Below, piece by piece: positions 26,027 to 33,850 of a stretch of 64,000 bases of DNA (the first letter of the stretch is position 1; each line of letters opens with the position of its first letter). Below the pieces are notes generated by a model. It did no database searches. It worked only from the letters and a program-made list of their open reading frames with translations, and was not told the origin of the DNA. A program made the position numbers and the translations under genes. The DNA is from Pseudomonas putida (GTDB lineage Bacteria > Pseudomonadota > Gammaproteobacteria > Pseudomonadales > Pseudomonadaceae), in NCBI RefSeq assembly GCF_003228315.1, contig NZ_CP029693.1:4019501-4083500 (forward strand), written 5' to 3'.

Positions 26027-26608
26027 TTACTTCTCAAACCCGCTGGAAGGGAACACATCGGTCCCGCGCCAACGCCGCACCGAACGCTGGAAGAACAAAC
26101 TATTGGGCACCTGCACCATGGCGCTACCGGTACCGAGCTCTTCAGCCTCGATCAACGTGGTGTACAGCAGATTGATCGCCACCACCCGCCCTTTCACGCC
26201 AGGCTTGTCGGTGGTGTCCACCAGTTCGACCACATCGCCGAGACGGAACGGGCCAACGGTGAAGATCAGCACCGAGCACAGCAGGTTCGAGAGCACGCTC
26301 CACATGGCGAAAAACGCCACTGCAGCGACCGCGACAAAGCCGGAAAGCGCCGTCCACAGCACCGTGGCCGACACCCCGAGTCGTTCGAGCACGAAAATCA
26401 GCGCACTGCCCATGATCAGCCAGCGCAGGCCGCCACGCAGGGGCATGAGCAATTGCGGCGGAAACGGGTAGCGCTCGCCCAGGCGAGTCAGGACCTTGGC
26501 CACGAAACGCTGGGCCAGATAGCCGGCCAGCAGAATCAGCAGGATTTGCACGCCGAGCCAGATCGGCTCGACCCACATCGCTGGCAGCGGCAGTTTGAAC
26601 GCCTCCAT
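26027..26608 (-). CDS. Small MscS-type mechanosensitive channel
   Basis: A 193-residue membrane protein with three hydrophobic segments (for example VQILLILLAGYLAQRFVAKV) and the start of an MscS beta domain: FTVGPFRLGDVVELVDTT, then VVAINLLYTTLIEAEELGTG and VQVPNSLFFQRSVRRW. It ends right after the beta domain and lacks the larger C-terminal vestibule of E. coli MscS. Such short channels may respond to osmotic downshock, but gating is not proven. Its ATG overlaps the stop of the ABC-F gene by one base (TGATG), so the two form an operon. Confidence 0.86.
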   Translation of the reverse strand: MEAFKLPLPAMWVEPIWLGVQILLILLAGYLAQRFVAKVLTRLGERYPFPPQLLMPLRGGLRWLIMGSALIFVLERLGVSATVLWTALSGFVAVAAVAFFAMWSVLSNLLCSVLIFTVGPFRLGDVVELVDTTDKPGVKGRVVAINLLYTTLIEAEELGTGSAMVQVPNSLFFQRSVRRWRGTDVFPSSGFEK

Positions 26609-28518
26609 CAGGACAGCGACTCCAGCTCCGCCTGCATGCTTTCCAGCAGTTCCAGCGCTTCCATCCAGGCTTCTTCCAGCTCCGCTTCGCGCACCTTCAA
26701 CTTGGCCTGTTCCGCCAGCAGGTCGCGCAACTCGTTCTTGCGCGCCGGCTCGTAGATGTCGCTGTCACCGAGGCTGGCATCGACTTTCGCCAGTTTCTCG
26801 TGGAGCTTGCCCAGTTCGGCCTCGAGCTTGTCAGCTTCGCGCTTGTGCGGTGCCAACTGCTGACGCAGGGCCGCCGCGGCCTGACGCTGGGCCTTCTTGT
26901 CGGTCTTGTCCGGGTTGACCGGCGTGTTGCTGACCGGCGCGTTGCGCTGACGGTAATCGACCAGCCAGCGGGTGTAGTCATCGAGGTCGCCATCGAACTC
27001 TTCGACCTTGCCGTCGGCCACCAGGAAGAAATTATCAGTGGTGCTCTTGAGCAGGTGACGGTCGTGGGAGACCACCAGTACCGCGCCGCTGAATTCCTGC
27101 AGGGCCATGGTCAGCGCCAGGCGCATTTCCAGGTCCAGGTGGTTGGTCGGTTCGTCGAGCAGCAACAGGTTCGGACGGTCCCAGGCGATCAACGCCAGGG
27201 CCAGACGCGCTTTCTCGCCACCGGAGAAATTCAGGACCGGCTCGTCGATGCGCGCGCCACGGAAGTCGAAGCCACCGAGGAAGTCGCGCAGGGTCTGTTC
27301 ACGCTCGGTCGGCGCCAAACGCTGCAGGTGCAGCAACGGGCTAGCCTTGGAGTCCAGGGAGTCGAGCTGATGCTGAGCGAAGTAGCCAACGACCGTGTTC
27401 TCGCCACGGGTCATTCGGCCCGCCAGTGGCGACAGTTCGCCCGCGAGGTTCTTGATCAGGGTCGACTTGCCCGCGCCGTTCGGACCAAGCAAACCGATTC
27501 GCGCGCCGGGGGTGAGTTGCAGCTTGACCTTCTCCAGCACGGTCTTCTCGCCGTAGCCCAGGCGGGCATCGGACAGATCGATCAGCGGGCTGGAAATTTT
27601 CTGCGATTCGCGGAAGACAAAGTCGAACGGCGAATCGACGTGGGCGGCGGTCAGCTCTTCCATCCGCTCCAGCGCCTTGATCCGGCTCTGGGCCTGGCGG
27701 GCCTTGGTGGCCTGGGCCTTGAAGCGGGCGATGTAGCTTTCCATGTGCGCACGCTGCGCCTGCTGCTTCTCGTAGGCCTGTTGTTGCTGGGCCAGACGCT
27801 CGGCACGGGCACGTTCAAAGGCGCTGTAGCCACCGCGGTACAGGGTGATCTTGCGCTGATCGACGTGGGCCACGTGATCGACCACGGCATCGAGGAAATC
27901 CCGGTCGTGGGAGATCAGCATCAGGGTGCCGGGATAGCCTTTGAGCCACTCTTCGAGCCAGATGATGGCGTCGAGGTCCAAGTGGTTGGTCGGTTCGTCG
28001 AGCAGCAGCAGGTCCGAAGGGCACATCAGGGCCTGCGCCAGGTTCAGGCGCATCCGCCAGCCACCGGAGAAGTCGCCGACCTGGCGATCCATCTGCTCGT
28101 TGGTAAACCCAAGGCCGGCCAGCAACTTGCGCGCCCGGGCGTCGGCGGTATAGCCGTCGGCGCTGTCGAGTTCCGCGTGCAGGCGGGCCAGGGCAGCGCC
28201 GTCGTGGGCGGCTTCGGCTGCCGCCAGCTCGCGTTGCACCTCTCGCAGGCGCAGGTCGCCATCGAGCACGTAGTCGACCGCCAGGCGTTCGAGGGTGTCG
28301 ACCTCCTGGCGCATGTGGGCGATACGCCAGTCGGCCGGCAGGAAGCAATCACCCGAATCCGGATGCAGTTCACCGCGAAGCAAGGCGAACAGGCTCGATT
28401 TGCCGGCGCCGTTGGCACCGATGAGGCCGGCTTTCTGGCCGGCGTGCAGGGTCAGCTCGGCGTCTTCTAGCAGACGTTGCGGACCACGCTGTAAAGTCAG
28501 GTTCTGAAGTCGAATCAT
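26608..28518 (-). CDS. yheS: ABC-F family ATP-binding protein (YheS-like)
   Basis: A 636-residue soluble protein with two ABC domains and no membrane segments. First domain: Walker A GANGAGKSS, signature FSGGWRMRLNLAQAL, Walker B LLLDEPTNHLDL. Second domain: GPNGAGKST, FSGGEKARLALAL and LLLDEPTNHLDL. A charged linker (RAERLAQQQQAYEKQQAQR) lies between, and a C-terminal coiled coil (residues about 560-636) follows. ABC-F proteins act on the ribosome to adjust peptidyl-tRNA position. Length and layout match YheS. The start at 28518 gives MIRLQNLTLQ; the longer frame is rejected. It is translated ahead of the MscS gene. Confidence 0.92.
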   Translation of the reverse strand: MIRLQNLTLQRGPQRLLEDAELTLHAGQKAGLIGANGAGKSSLFALLRGELHPDSGDCFLPADWRIAHMRQEVDTLERLAVDYVLDGDLRLREVQRELAAAEAAHDGAALARLHAELDSADGYTADARARKLLAGLGFTNEQMDRQVGDFSGGWRMRLNLAQALMCPSDLLLLDEPTNHLDLDAIIWLEEWLKGYPGTLMLISHDRDFLDAVVDHVAHVDQRKITLYRGGYSAFERARAERLAQQQQAYEKQQAQRAHMESYIARFKAQATKARQAQSRIKALERMEELTAAHVDSPFDFVFRESQKISSPLIDLSDARLGYGEKTVLEKVKLQLTPGARIGLLGPNGAGKSTLIKNLAGELSPLAGRMTRGENTVVGYFAQHQLDSLDSKASPLLHLQRLAPTEREQTLRDFLGGFDFRGARIDEPVLNFSGGEKARLALALIAWDRPNLLLLDEPTNHLDLEMRLALTMALQEFSGAVLVVSHDRHLLKSTTDNFFLVADGKVEEFDGDLDDYTRWLVDYRQRNAPVSNTPVNPDKTDKKAQRQAAAALRQQLAPHKREADKLEAELGKLHEKLAKVDASLGDSDIYEPARKNELRDLLAEQAKLKVREAELEEAWMEALELLESMQAELESLS

Positions 28519-28568
28519 AATGGCGGCGGAGTCTACCAGCTTCGCTCGCAACTGGCGCGAGTAGCACT

Positions 28569-29033
28569 ATGTCCTCTGACCTGTGGAGCTTTTCCCTTTC
28601 CCTTTACGCCCGCCCGGGGGTTGAACAGGCCTGCCTGCAATTGCAGTCGACGGGGGTCAATGTGTGTCTGCTGCTATGTGCGGCATGGCTGGGCCAGCGA
28701 GGCGTCGGGTGCAATGAGCAACGCTTGCAGCAACTTCGCAGCGTGGTGAAGCCCTGGGACGCCGATGTGGTGCAGCCGTTGCGGGCATTGCGAACGCAAT
28801 GGAAATCCGTTGCCACGAGCGATGAGGATCTGCGCGCGCTGCGCGAAAAAGTGAAGGCTCTGGAACTGGAGGCCGAACGGCATTTGATCGTGCGACTGGA
28901 GCAGTCGACGCAGGGCTGGCAGCAGGATGAGGCGAGCGATTTAACGCCCTGGCTTGAAGGCGTGGCGGCAGATGCCGCACACCTGGACCGCGACGCGCTG
29001 CATCAGCTGCGCGTCGCGGTAACCGGCACTTAG
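28569..29033 (+). CDS. TIGR02444 family protein
   Basis: A 154-residue protein beginning MSSDLWSFSLSLYARPGVEQ, matching the TIGR02444/DUF2390 family found near algP in Pseudomonas. It contains CLQLQSTGVNVCLLLCAAWLG and WDADVVQPLRALRTQWKS. It is mostly alpha-helical with no signal peptide. Function is unknown. It is divergent from the YheS gene (50 bases between starts) and converges on algP with a four-base overlap of stop regions. Confidence 0.85.
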   Translation: MSSDLWSFSLSLYARPGVEQACLQLQSTGVNVCLLLCAAWLGQRGVGCNEQRLQQLRSVVKPWDADVVQPLRALRTQWKSVATSDEDLRALREKVKALELEAERHLIVRLEQSTQGWQQDEASDLTPWLEGVAADAAHLDRDALHQLRVAVTGT

Positions 29034-30256
29034 GAAGCGCTGGTTGGGGTGGTGGTAGCGCTCGACGGTGCCACTGGGGTTGGTGCAGTGGTGGCTGTCG
29101 AGGTGGTCACTGCTGGCGCGGTTGCGGCCGGAGCAGAAGGTGCTGGCGTCGCAGGCGTTGCTGGCTTGGCGGCAGCTGTCGGGGCCGGAGCCGGCTTGGT
29201 GGCAGCGACCGGTTTTTTCACCGCTGGTTTTGCTGCAGGTTTTGCGGCGGCAGGTTTCGCAGCTGGCTTGGCTGCAGGTTTCGCTGCGGCTGGCTTGGCA
29301 GCCGGTTTGGCAGCGGCGGGTTTTGCAGCAGCGGCTGGCTTGGCTGCTGGTTTTGCCGCAGCAGGTTTTGCCGCCGTGGCTGGCCTGGTTGCTGGTTTTG
29401 CAGCTGCGGTTTTCGCAGCAGGTTTAGCGGCCGGTTTTGCAGCTGGCTTGGCAGCAGTTTTAGCCGCGACAGGTTTTGCCGCAGGCTTGGCAGCCGGTTT
29501 CGCAGCAGCGGTTCTAGCGGCGGGTTTTGCAGCCGGTTTGGCGGCTGGTTTTGCAGCTGGCTTGGCCGCTGCAGTTTTCGCCACGGCGGGTTTCGCGGCA
29601 GCAGTGCGTGCAGCCGGTTTCGCAGCAGCGGTTCTGGCGGCTGGCTTGGCAGCCGGTTTGGCTGCAGCAGTACCGGCAGCGGGTTTGGCAGCGCTGGCAG
29701 CTACAGGTTTTTTCGCCGCTGGTTTAGCGGCAGGTTTTGCTGCGGCTTTCACCGGTGCTTTGGCAACCGGTTTGGCGGCAGGCTTGGCCGGTGCTTTTGC
29801 AGCAGCCGGTTTGGCAGCGGTTTTCTTGGCAGGAGTCGCCGCAGCAGATTTGGCCGCACGCAGGGTCAATGCCTTGCCAACAGCCTCTTGAACACGACCA
29901 ACGCCCTGGGCCAGTTTCAGGCTTTCCTGAGCGTCACGCTTGAGTTGCAGGATGTAGCCGCGAGTGTCCGACTGACGCTCCTTGAGGGCATCGAGCAGGT
30001 CTTCGAGTTGGCTCACGGCATCCTTGGCCTTGGCTTGCGCCTTGGCCTTGCCGGCCGCTGCCGCGTCCTGCAATTTGGTGCGGGATTTGTGCAATTTTTC
30101 CTGAGCTTTGCCGCGTTGTTTTTCCAGCTTGGCGAGCAGTTTCTCAGCATCAGCCAAAGCTTCCGAACAGGCAGTTTCTAGGTGCTCGAGCAAGCTGCCC
30201 GACAGTTGTTGGAGAAGATGCAACGGAGTGTTTACTGGCTTCTTGGTGGCCGACAT
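29030..30256 (-). CDS. algP: AlgP, histone-like Lys/Ala/Pro repeat protein
   Basis: A 408-residue protein in two parts. Residues 1-125 form a helical, charged N-terminus (SATKKPVNTPLHLLQQLSG, QLEDLLDALKERQSDTRGYI). From about residue 130 to 375 it is almost only KPAA, KPAAK and TAAAKPAA repeats, like the C-terminus of histone H1. A short Pro/Thr/Ala-rich tail follows. In P. aeruginosa AlgP (AlgR3) has been described as a DNA-binding regulator of alginate genes, and its repeat region is genetically unstable. The gene is convergent with the TIGR02444 gene and divergent from the FKBP gene. Confidence 0.9.
   Translation of the reverse strand: MSATKKPVNTPLHLLQQLSGSLLEHLETACSEALADAEKLLAKLEKQRGKAQEKLHKSRTKLQDAAAAGKAKAQAKAKDAVSQLEDLLDALKERQSDTRGYILQLKRDAQESLKLAQGVGRVQEAVGKALTLRAAKSAAATPAKKTAAKPAAAKAPAKPAAKPVAKAPVKAAAKPAAKPAAKKPVAASAAKPAAGTAAAKPAAKPAARTAAAKPAARTAAAKPAVAKTAAAKPAAKPAAKPAAKPAARTAAAKPAAKPAAKPVAAKTAAKPAAKPAAKPAAKTAAAKPATRPATAAKPAAAKPAAKPAAAAKPAAAKPAAKPAAAKPAAKPAAKPAAAKPAAKPAVKKPVAATKPAPAPTAAAKPATPATPAPSAPAATAPAVTTSTATTAPTPVAPSSATTTPTSAS
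29170..29860. repeat. Short tandem repeats coding KPAA tracts of algP
   Basis: Direct in-frame repeats, 12 bases and multiples (GCAGGTTTTGC and GCCGGTTTGGC variants on the plus strand), code for the KPAA units. The repeats vary by synonymous changes but are close enough to allow slippage or recombination in frame. Confidence 0.85.
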
Positions 30257-30448
30257 GGTTTACCTCCTGGCTGAAGTGAGTGCGGCTCATACTAGACCTC
30301 TGCTGCAACCGCCGCTAGGGCATGTTGACACTATCGAAAGCGTCCTGTTGCAAAGGAGTGAAAAACTTCTTCGCTTGCGCAAAAGCAGTTCACCGTTAAG
30401 CACATTCACACTGGCATAATCGCCCGCACTTCAGGTCGGAGAGTGCCC

Positions 30449-31114
30449 ATGTCGCGCTACCTTTTTTTATCGCTGTGCGTGATTTTTTCCGTGGCTCAGG
30501 CCGCCGAAAAAAACCAGGAAAACGACGCTCACGATCTCGCTTACAGCCTCGGTGCGAGCCTCGGCGAACGCCTGCGCCAAGAGGTTCCCGATCTGCAACT
30601 CAAGGCTCTGGTCGAAGGGTTGCAGCAGGCCTATCAAGGCAAGCCACTGGCGTTGAAAGACGAGCAGATCGAACAGATTCTGTCCGAGCACGAAGCCCGG
30701 GTTGCGATGCAGACACCGGCACCGGAAAACCAGTTGGCGGTAGAAAATGAAAAGCGTTTTCTCGCCGAGGAAAAAGCCAAGCCCGGTGTTCGTGAACTGG
30801 CCGATGGAATACTGATGACGGAATTGACACCGGGCAACGGAACCAAGGCCGGACCGAACGGAAAAGTACAGGTGCTGTACATCGGACGCCTGCCTGACGG
30901 CACCGTGTTCGACCAGAACGATCAGCCGCAGTGGTTCAGTCTCGATAGCGTGATCAGTGGCTGGCGCAGTGCGTTGCAGCAAATGCCGGTCGGCGCGAAA
31001 TGGCGCCTGGTGATTCCATCGGCGCAAGCCTATGGTGCCGACGGCGCGGGCGACCTGATCGCACCGTTCACGCCTCTGGTATTTGAAGTCGAATTGCGCG
31101 GCGCAGCCGGCTGA
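30449..31114 (+). CDS. FKBP-type peptidyl-prolyl isomerase, exported
   Basis: A 221-residue protein beginning MSRYLFLSLCVIFSVAQAAE, a signal peptide, followed by the FKBP N-terminal helical dimerisation domain (YSLGASLGERLRQEV, IEQILSEHEARV) and the FKBP catalytic domain (VQVLYIGRLPDGTVFDQND, ISGWRSALQQMPVGAKWRLVIP). The layout matches Mip/FklB-type foldases that help outer-membrane or periplasmic proteins fold. ATG 30449 is chosen since GGAGAG lies five bases upstream; a GTG at 30443 is in frame. Several active-site residues (for example QPQWFSLDSVI) differ from the standard VYTGTL-type pattern, so activity may be low. It is divergent from algP and converges on algQ. Confidence 0.87.
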   Translation: MSRYLFLSLCVIFSVAQAAEKNQENDAHDLAYSLGASLGERLRQEVPDLQLKALVEGLQQAYQGKPLALKDEQIEQILSEHEARVAMQTPAPENQLAVENEKRFLAEEKAKPGVRELADGILMTELTPGNGTKAGPNGKVQVLYIGRLPDGTVFDQNDQPQWFSLDSVISGWRSALQQMPVGAKWRLVIPSAQAYGADGAGDLIAPFTPLVFEVELRGAAG

Positions 31115-31124
31115 TCGCACCAAT

Positions 31125-31155
31125 GAAAAACGGTGCGCCATGGCGCACCGTTTTC
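31125..31155. terminator. Bidirectional terminator, FKBP gene and algQ
   Basis: ACGGTGCGCCATGGCGCACC continues as a perfect 22-base palindrome centred at about 31141, flanked by A- and T-runs. It can end both the FKBP transcript and the convergent algQ transcript. Confidence 0.88.
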
Positions 31156-31176
31156 GTGTCTTGCGGGAGGGAGGGT

Positions 31177-31635
31177 TCAGACCTGAACCGAGTCCGCTTC
31201 CTTGTGAGCGGTGTGCAGCACTTCGATCAGGCAGTCTTCCAGCTCGAAGCGTTCGTGCAACAGGCCGCCAAGCTCCTTGAATTTCTCCGCGACGCACTTG
31301 CCTTCATCACACAGGTCGTTGAACGCCAGGAGCTTCTCGGTGATGACATCGATGCGCGGATAGATCGTCTCGGCGAGTTCCAGGCCGCGCTTGTCGTTGA
31401 AGGCCTTGGCCTCCCCCGTCAGCTGTTCGTAGATTTCGAAGTGACCGGCCGATACGTAATCGACCAGCACGCCGCAGAACTCCTGCAAGGGTTTGCGGCT
31501 TTCACCCAGGGCCGCCGGCTCTGCGCCAAGCGTGTCATAGGCCCCGATCAGTTCTCGACGCTCCTGCAACCAGCGATCGATCAGCAGGTGCACTCCACCC
31601 CAGCGTTCCTGAGCATTCTGACAACTTTCGAGCAT
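31177..31635 (-). CDS. algQ: Anti-sigma-70 factor AlgQ (Rsd family)
   Basis: The 152-residue protein is Rsd/AlgQ, a small helical protein that binds region 4 of the housekeeping sigma factor and favours other sigmas in stationary phase. It starts MLESCQNAQERWGGVHLLID. Typical segments are LQEFCGVLVDYVSAGHFEIYEQL and LGGLLHERFELEDCLIEVL. In P. aeruginosa AlgQ affects alginate and pyoverdine control. It lies between dsbB and the FKBP gene, as in P. aeruginosa, and its leader of about 170 bases contains no other gene. Confidence 0.93.
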   Translation of the reverse strand: MLESCQNAQERWGGVHLLIDRWLQERRELIGAYDTLGAEPAALGESRKPLQEFCGVLVDYVSAGHFEIYEQLTGEAKAFNDKRGLELAETIYPRIDVITEKLLAFNDLCDEGKCVAEKFKELGGLLHERFELEDCLIEVLHTAHKEADSVQV

Positions 31636-31807
31636 GGTGATCTCTCTTCCCTTGTGGGTCAGCTGCTCTATGCCCGTTCGCCTCTTGTCATGGGCGTTCG
31701 GGGCAGAGCGTCATCGAGCGACAAAATTCCAATGACACGTGCGGGCCAGATTATGCCCGCAGGACTGAGGCTTCAAGGTACGCAGGCGATAAAGTTCATA
31801 CAAGTGT

Positions 31808-32359
31808 TTAATCTTTCAACAGGGCTTGTTGCGACGATTCGCCGCTGAGCGGTCGCCGCATGGCGATCCAGAGAAGGCGCAATAACTGATAGACACCCAG
31901 AATCGTCATTGCGACGAAGAACAGCAGGCTCCATTCGGGGATGCTCAGATCCAGCCATGTCCAGGTGCGCTGGGTGCAATCGAAAGTGCCTTTGAACATC
32001 TGCTGCACAATACAGAGCCATGATCCACTGTCGAACAGCTCCACCAGGTCTGAAGCGCAGGTCGCCAATTGATGCGCTGGATTGCCTTGCAACAGCACCT
32101 GCCGCCCTGCGGCGACCGTACCCGCCAGGCTGCAGAGAAGGCCGAGCAGCCAATAGAGAAAGGAGCCGAGTCGACCAGGGCCCTGCACTGCCGCTATCAG
32201 GCAGATGCAAGTCAGCAGCGCCAGGCAAATCCGTTGCAACAGGCACAAGCCACAAGGGTTGAGGCCGATGGAGTATTCCAGATAGTAGGACGTGCCCAGG
32301 ACCAGGGCGCCCACCACGAAGACCGTGAAAAACAAGGAGCGTGTGCAGGCCAATGACAT
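31808..32359 (-). CDS. dsbB: Disulfide bond formation protein DsbB (DsbH-type)
   Basis: A 183-residue four-helix inner-membrane protein that re-oxidises DsbA by passing electrons to quinone. The first redox pair is CGLC at residues 36-39 in NPCGLCLLQRICLALL. The second pair is probably Cys101 (QLATCASDL) and Cys128 (FKGTFDC); an extra Cys116 lies between. The hemYXDC cluster follows upstream. This is the DsbB copy that sits beside the hem genes in Pseudomonas (named dsbH there); most Pseudomonas have a second copy elsewhere. No clear terminator was seen after it. Confidence 0.9.
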   Translation of the reverse strand: MSLACTRSLFFTVFVVGALVLGTSYYLEYSIGLNPCGLCLLQRICLALLTCICLIAAVQGPGRLGSFLYWLLGLLCSLAGTVAAGRQVLLQGNPAHQLATCASDLVELFDSGSWLCIVQQMFKGTFDCTQRTWTWLDLSIPEWSLLFFVAMTILGVYQLLRLLWIAMRRPLSGESSQQALLKD

Positions 32360-32611
32360 GGCTTTTCCGTAACAATTAGGACCGACGGCTACGGTAGAGG
32401 AAAGCGATCCGGCGTTTCAAGGCGGGTTGCTTGGGACACTTCAGCGCAGATGTAGGGAATTCCCAACACATGCCGAAGGATTAGGCGCAGCCCTTTGTAG
32501 GACTCTACTGAAGAGGCTGTAGGAAGGTAAAAGCATCGCGAATTTCGCCACTCACAACGGGAGATTACCTTGTAGCCGCTGGCGCAACCTGCGGCTACAA
32601 GGGGCCGGAGA
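32360..32611. other. Intergenic region dsbB to hemY
   Basis: 250 bases with no convincing gene. It holds a perfect 12-base-pair stem at 32568-32602, listed separately, and probably the dsbB promoter. Nothing else stands out. Confidence 0.5.
32568..32602. repeat. Short inverted repeat of a second REP-like family
   Basis: CCTTGTAGCCGC and GCGGCTACAAGG form a perfect 12-base-pair stem around TGGCGCAACCT. The TGTAGCCGC core is unlike the CTCGCGATGG REP elements. It sits ten bases past the hemY stop and may also act as its transcript end. Confidence 0.7.
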
Positions 32612-33850
32612 TCATGCGCGTGCGGGCACCGGTAACGGCGCCGCGAGCAAGCGCTCATCCAGCAATCCCAGACCTTCCTGGAACAGCTGGTTGCTGCGCT
32701 CGGTATCACCCATTTGCGCCAACAGCCGCGCCAGCTCGGCGCAGGCCTCCGGATTGCGCTCCATGCGCAGGCTGCTTTCCAGATAGTCACGGGCCTTGCC
32801 CCACAGGCTGCTTTGCAGGCACAGACGACCCAGGGTCAGCAGCAGACCGGAATCGGCGGGATGCTCCTTGAGCCAGCCTTCGGCAAGGTGCAATTGACGC
32901 GCCGGGTCGCTGCCGCGAACCAGCCCGTAAAGGCGCGCCAGGTGACTGTCATAGTTGCGCTTGAGCGCTGTGCGCAACACCTCTTCTGCCTCGACCTGCG
33001 CCCCCAGTTGCCGCAGTTGCTCGGCGTAGGCGAGCACCAGTTGCGGTTCCTGGCGTTGAGCAGACGTCAGTTGCTCCCATGCGCCCTTGAGCGATTGCAA
33101 GCCAACGGTTCCGTCCTCTTCCCGCTGCGCCGCCAGGGAAAGATTCTTGCCCCAGGCGCGACGCTCAAGCTCCGCGAGTTCGGCCGCTGGCAGGGCCTTG
33201 TCCTTGCGCAATTCCGGCAGCAGGCGAATCACCGCCGACCATTCGCCTCGCTGCTGATGCAAACGCTGCAACTGACGCAACACCTGTGCGTTATGCGGGT
33301 GCCGCTCACGCATGGCTTGCAGCGTCGCCAGCGCCCCTTCGGTATCACCACGATCGGTCTGCAATTGCGCATGACTCAAGGCAATGGCCAGCTCGGCCTG
33401 TGGCTGGCGCTCCAGCGCTCGCTCCAGCAGGTTGTCGCTTTCTTCGTAGTGCCCTTGTTCGTTCGCGGCGCGGGCAGCGCCGAGGTAATAAAGCAGCGGT
33501 TGGCGCTCGGCTTCCGCGGCCCGTTGCAAGTGACGCTGCGCACTGGCCCAACGACCTTCCGCCAGGTCCAGCTGGCCGTGTTCGATCGCCACCTGCACCC
33601 GACGACTGCGGTTGCGCCGCGACCAGGGATTGACCACACCGCCGGACGTCAGCACTAGCTCGATCAGTGCCTTGATGCCCCAGAACAGCAGCCACAGCAC
33701 CGCCACCAGGGCCAGAGTCGCCCACAGGCTCGACTCGTAACGGAAGCTCTTGTAAGCGATCAGCACGTAACCGGAATGCTCGGCTATCGCCAACCCCAGC
33801 GCTGCCGAGGCGGCGATGACCAGAAACAGGATCACATACAGGCGCTTCAT
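32612..33850 (-). CDS. hemY: HemY, heme biosynthesis-associated membrane protein
   Basis: A 412-residue protein with two N-terminal membrane segments (RLYVILFLVIAASAALGLAI and LWATLALVAVLWLLFWGIKA) and a long TPR domain exposed outside the inner membrane (LDLAEGRWASAQRHLQRAAE and similar). It belongs to the HemY_N/TPR family of proteobacteria, which is unrelated to the HemY protoporphyrinogen oxidase of Bacillus. Its exact role in haem synthesis is unclear. Its ATG overlaps the hemX stop by four bases (ATGA), so translation is coupled. It is the last gene of hemCDXY. Confidence 0.92.
   Translation of the reverse strand: MKRLYVILFLVIAASAALGLAIAEHSGYVLIAYKSFRYESSLWATLALVAVLWLLFWGIKALIELVLTSGGVVNPWSRRNRSRRVQVAIEHGQLDLAEGRWASAQRHLQRAAEAERQPLLYYLGAARAANEQGHYEESDNLLERALERQPQAELAIALSHAQLQTDRGDTEGALATLQAMRERHPHNAQVLRQLQRLHQQRGEWSAVIRLLPELRKDKALPAAELAELERRAWGKNLSLAAQREEDGTVGLQSLKGAWEQLTSAQRQEPQLVLAYAEQLRQLGAQVEAEEVLRTALKRNYDSHLARLYGLVRGSDPARQLHLAEGWLKEHPADSGLLLTLGRLCLQSSLWGKARDYLESSLRMERNPEACAELARLLAQMGDTERSNQLFQEGLGLLDERLLAAPLPVPARA

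Noticed and set aside
26800..28470. Plus-strand frame of 556 codons across the ABC-F gene
   Set aside because: Antisense to two clear ABC domains and without any family pattern.
29049..29891. Plus-strand Ala/Gly-rich frame of 280 codons
   Set aside because: It is the reverse of the KPAA repeat tract of algP; the repeats make open frames on both strands.
30449..31114. Promoter or operator reading of the 22-base palindrome after the FKBP gene
   Set aside because: Its place between two convergent stops and the A/T flanks fit a two-way terminator better.
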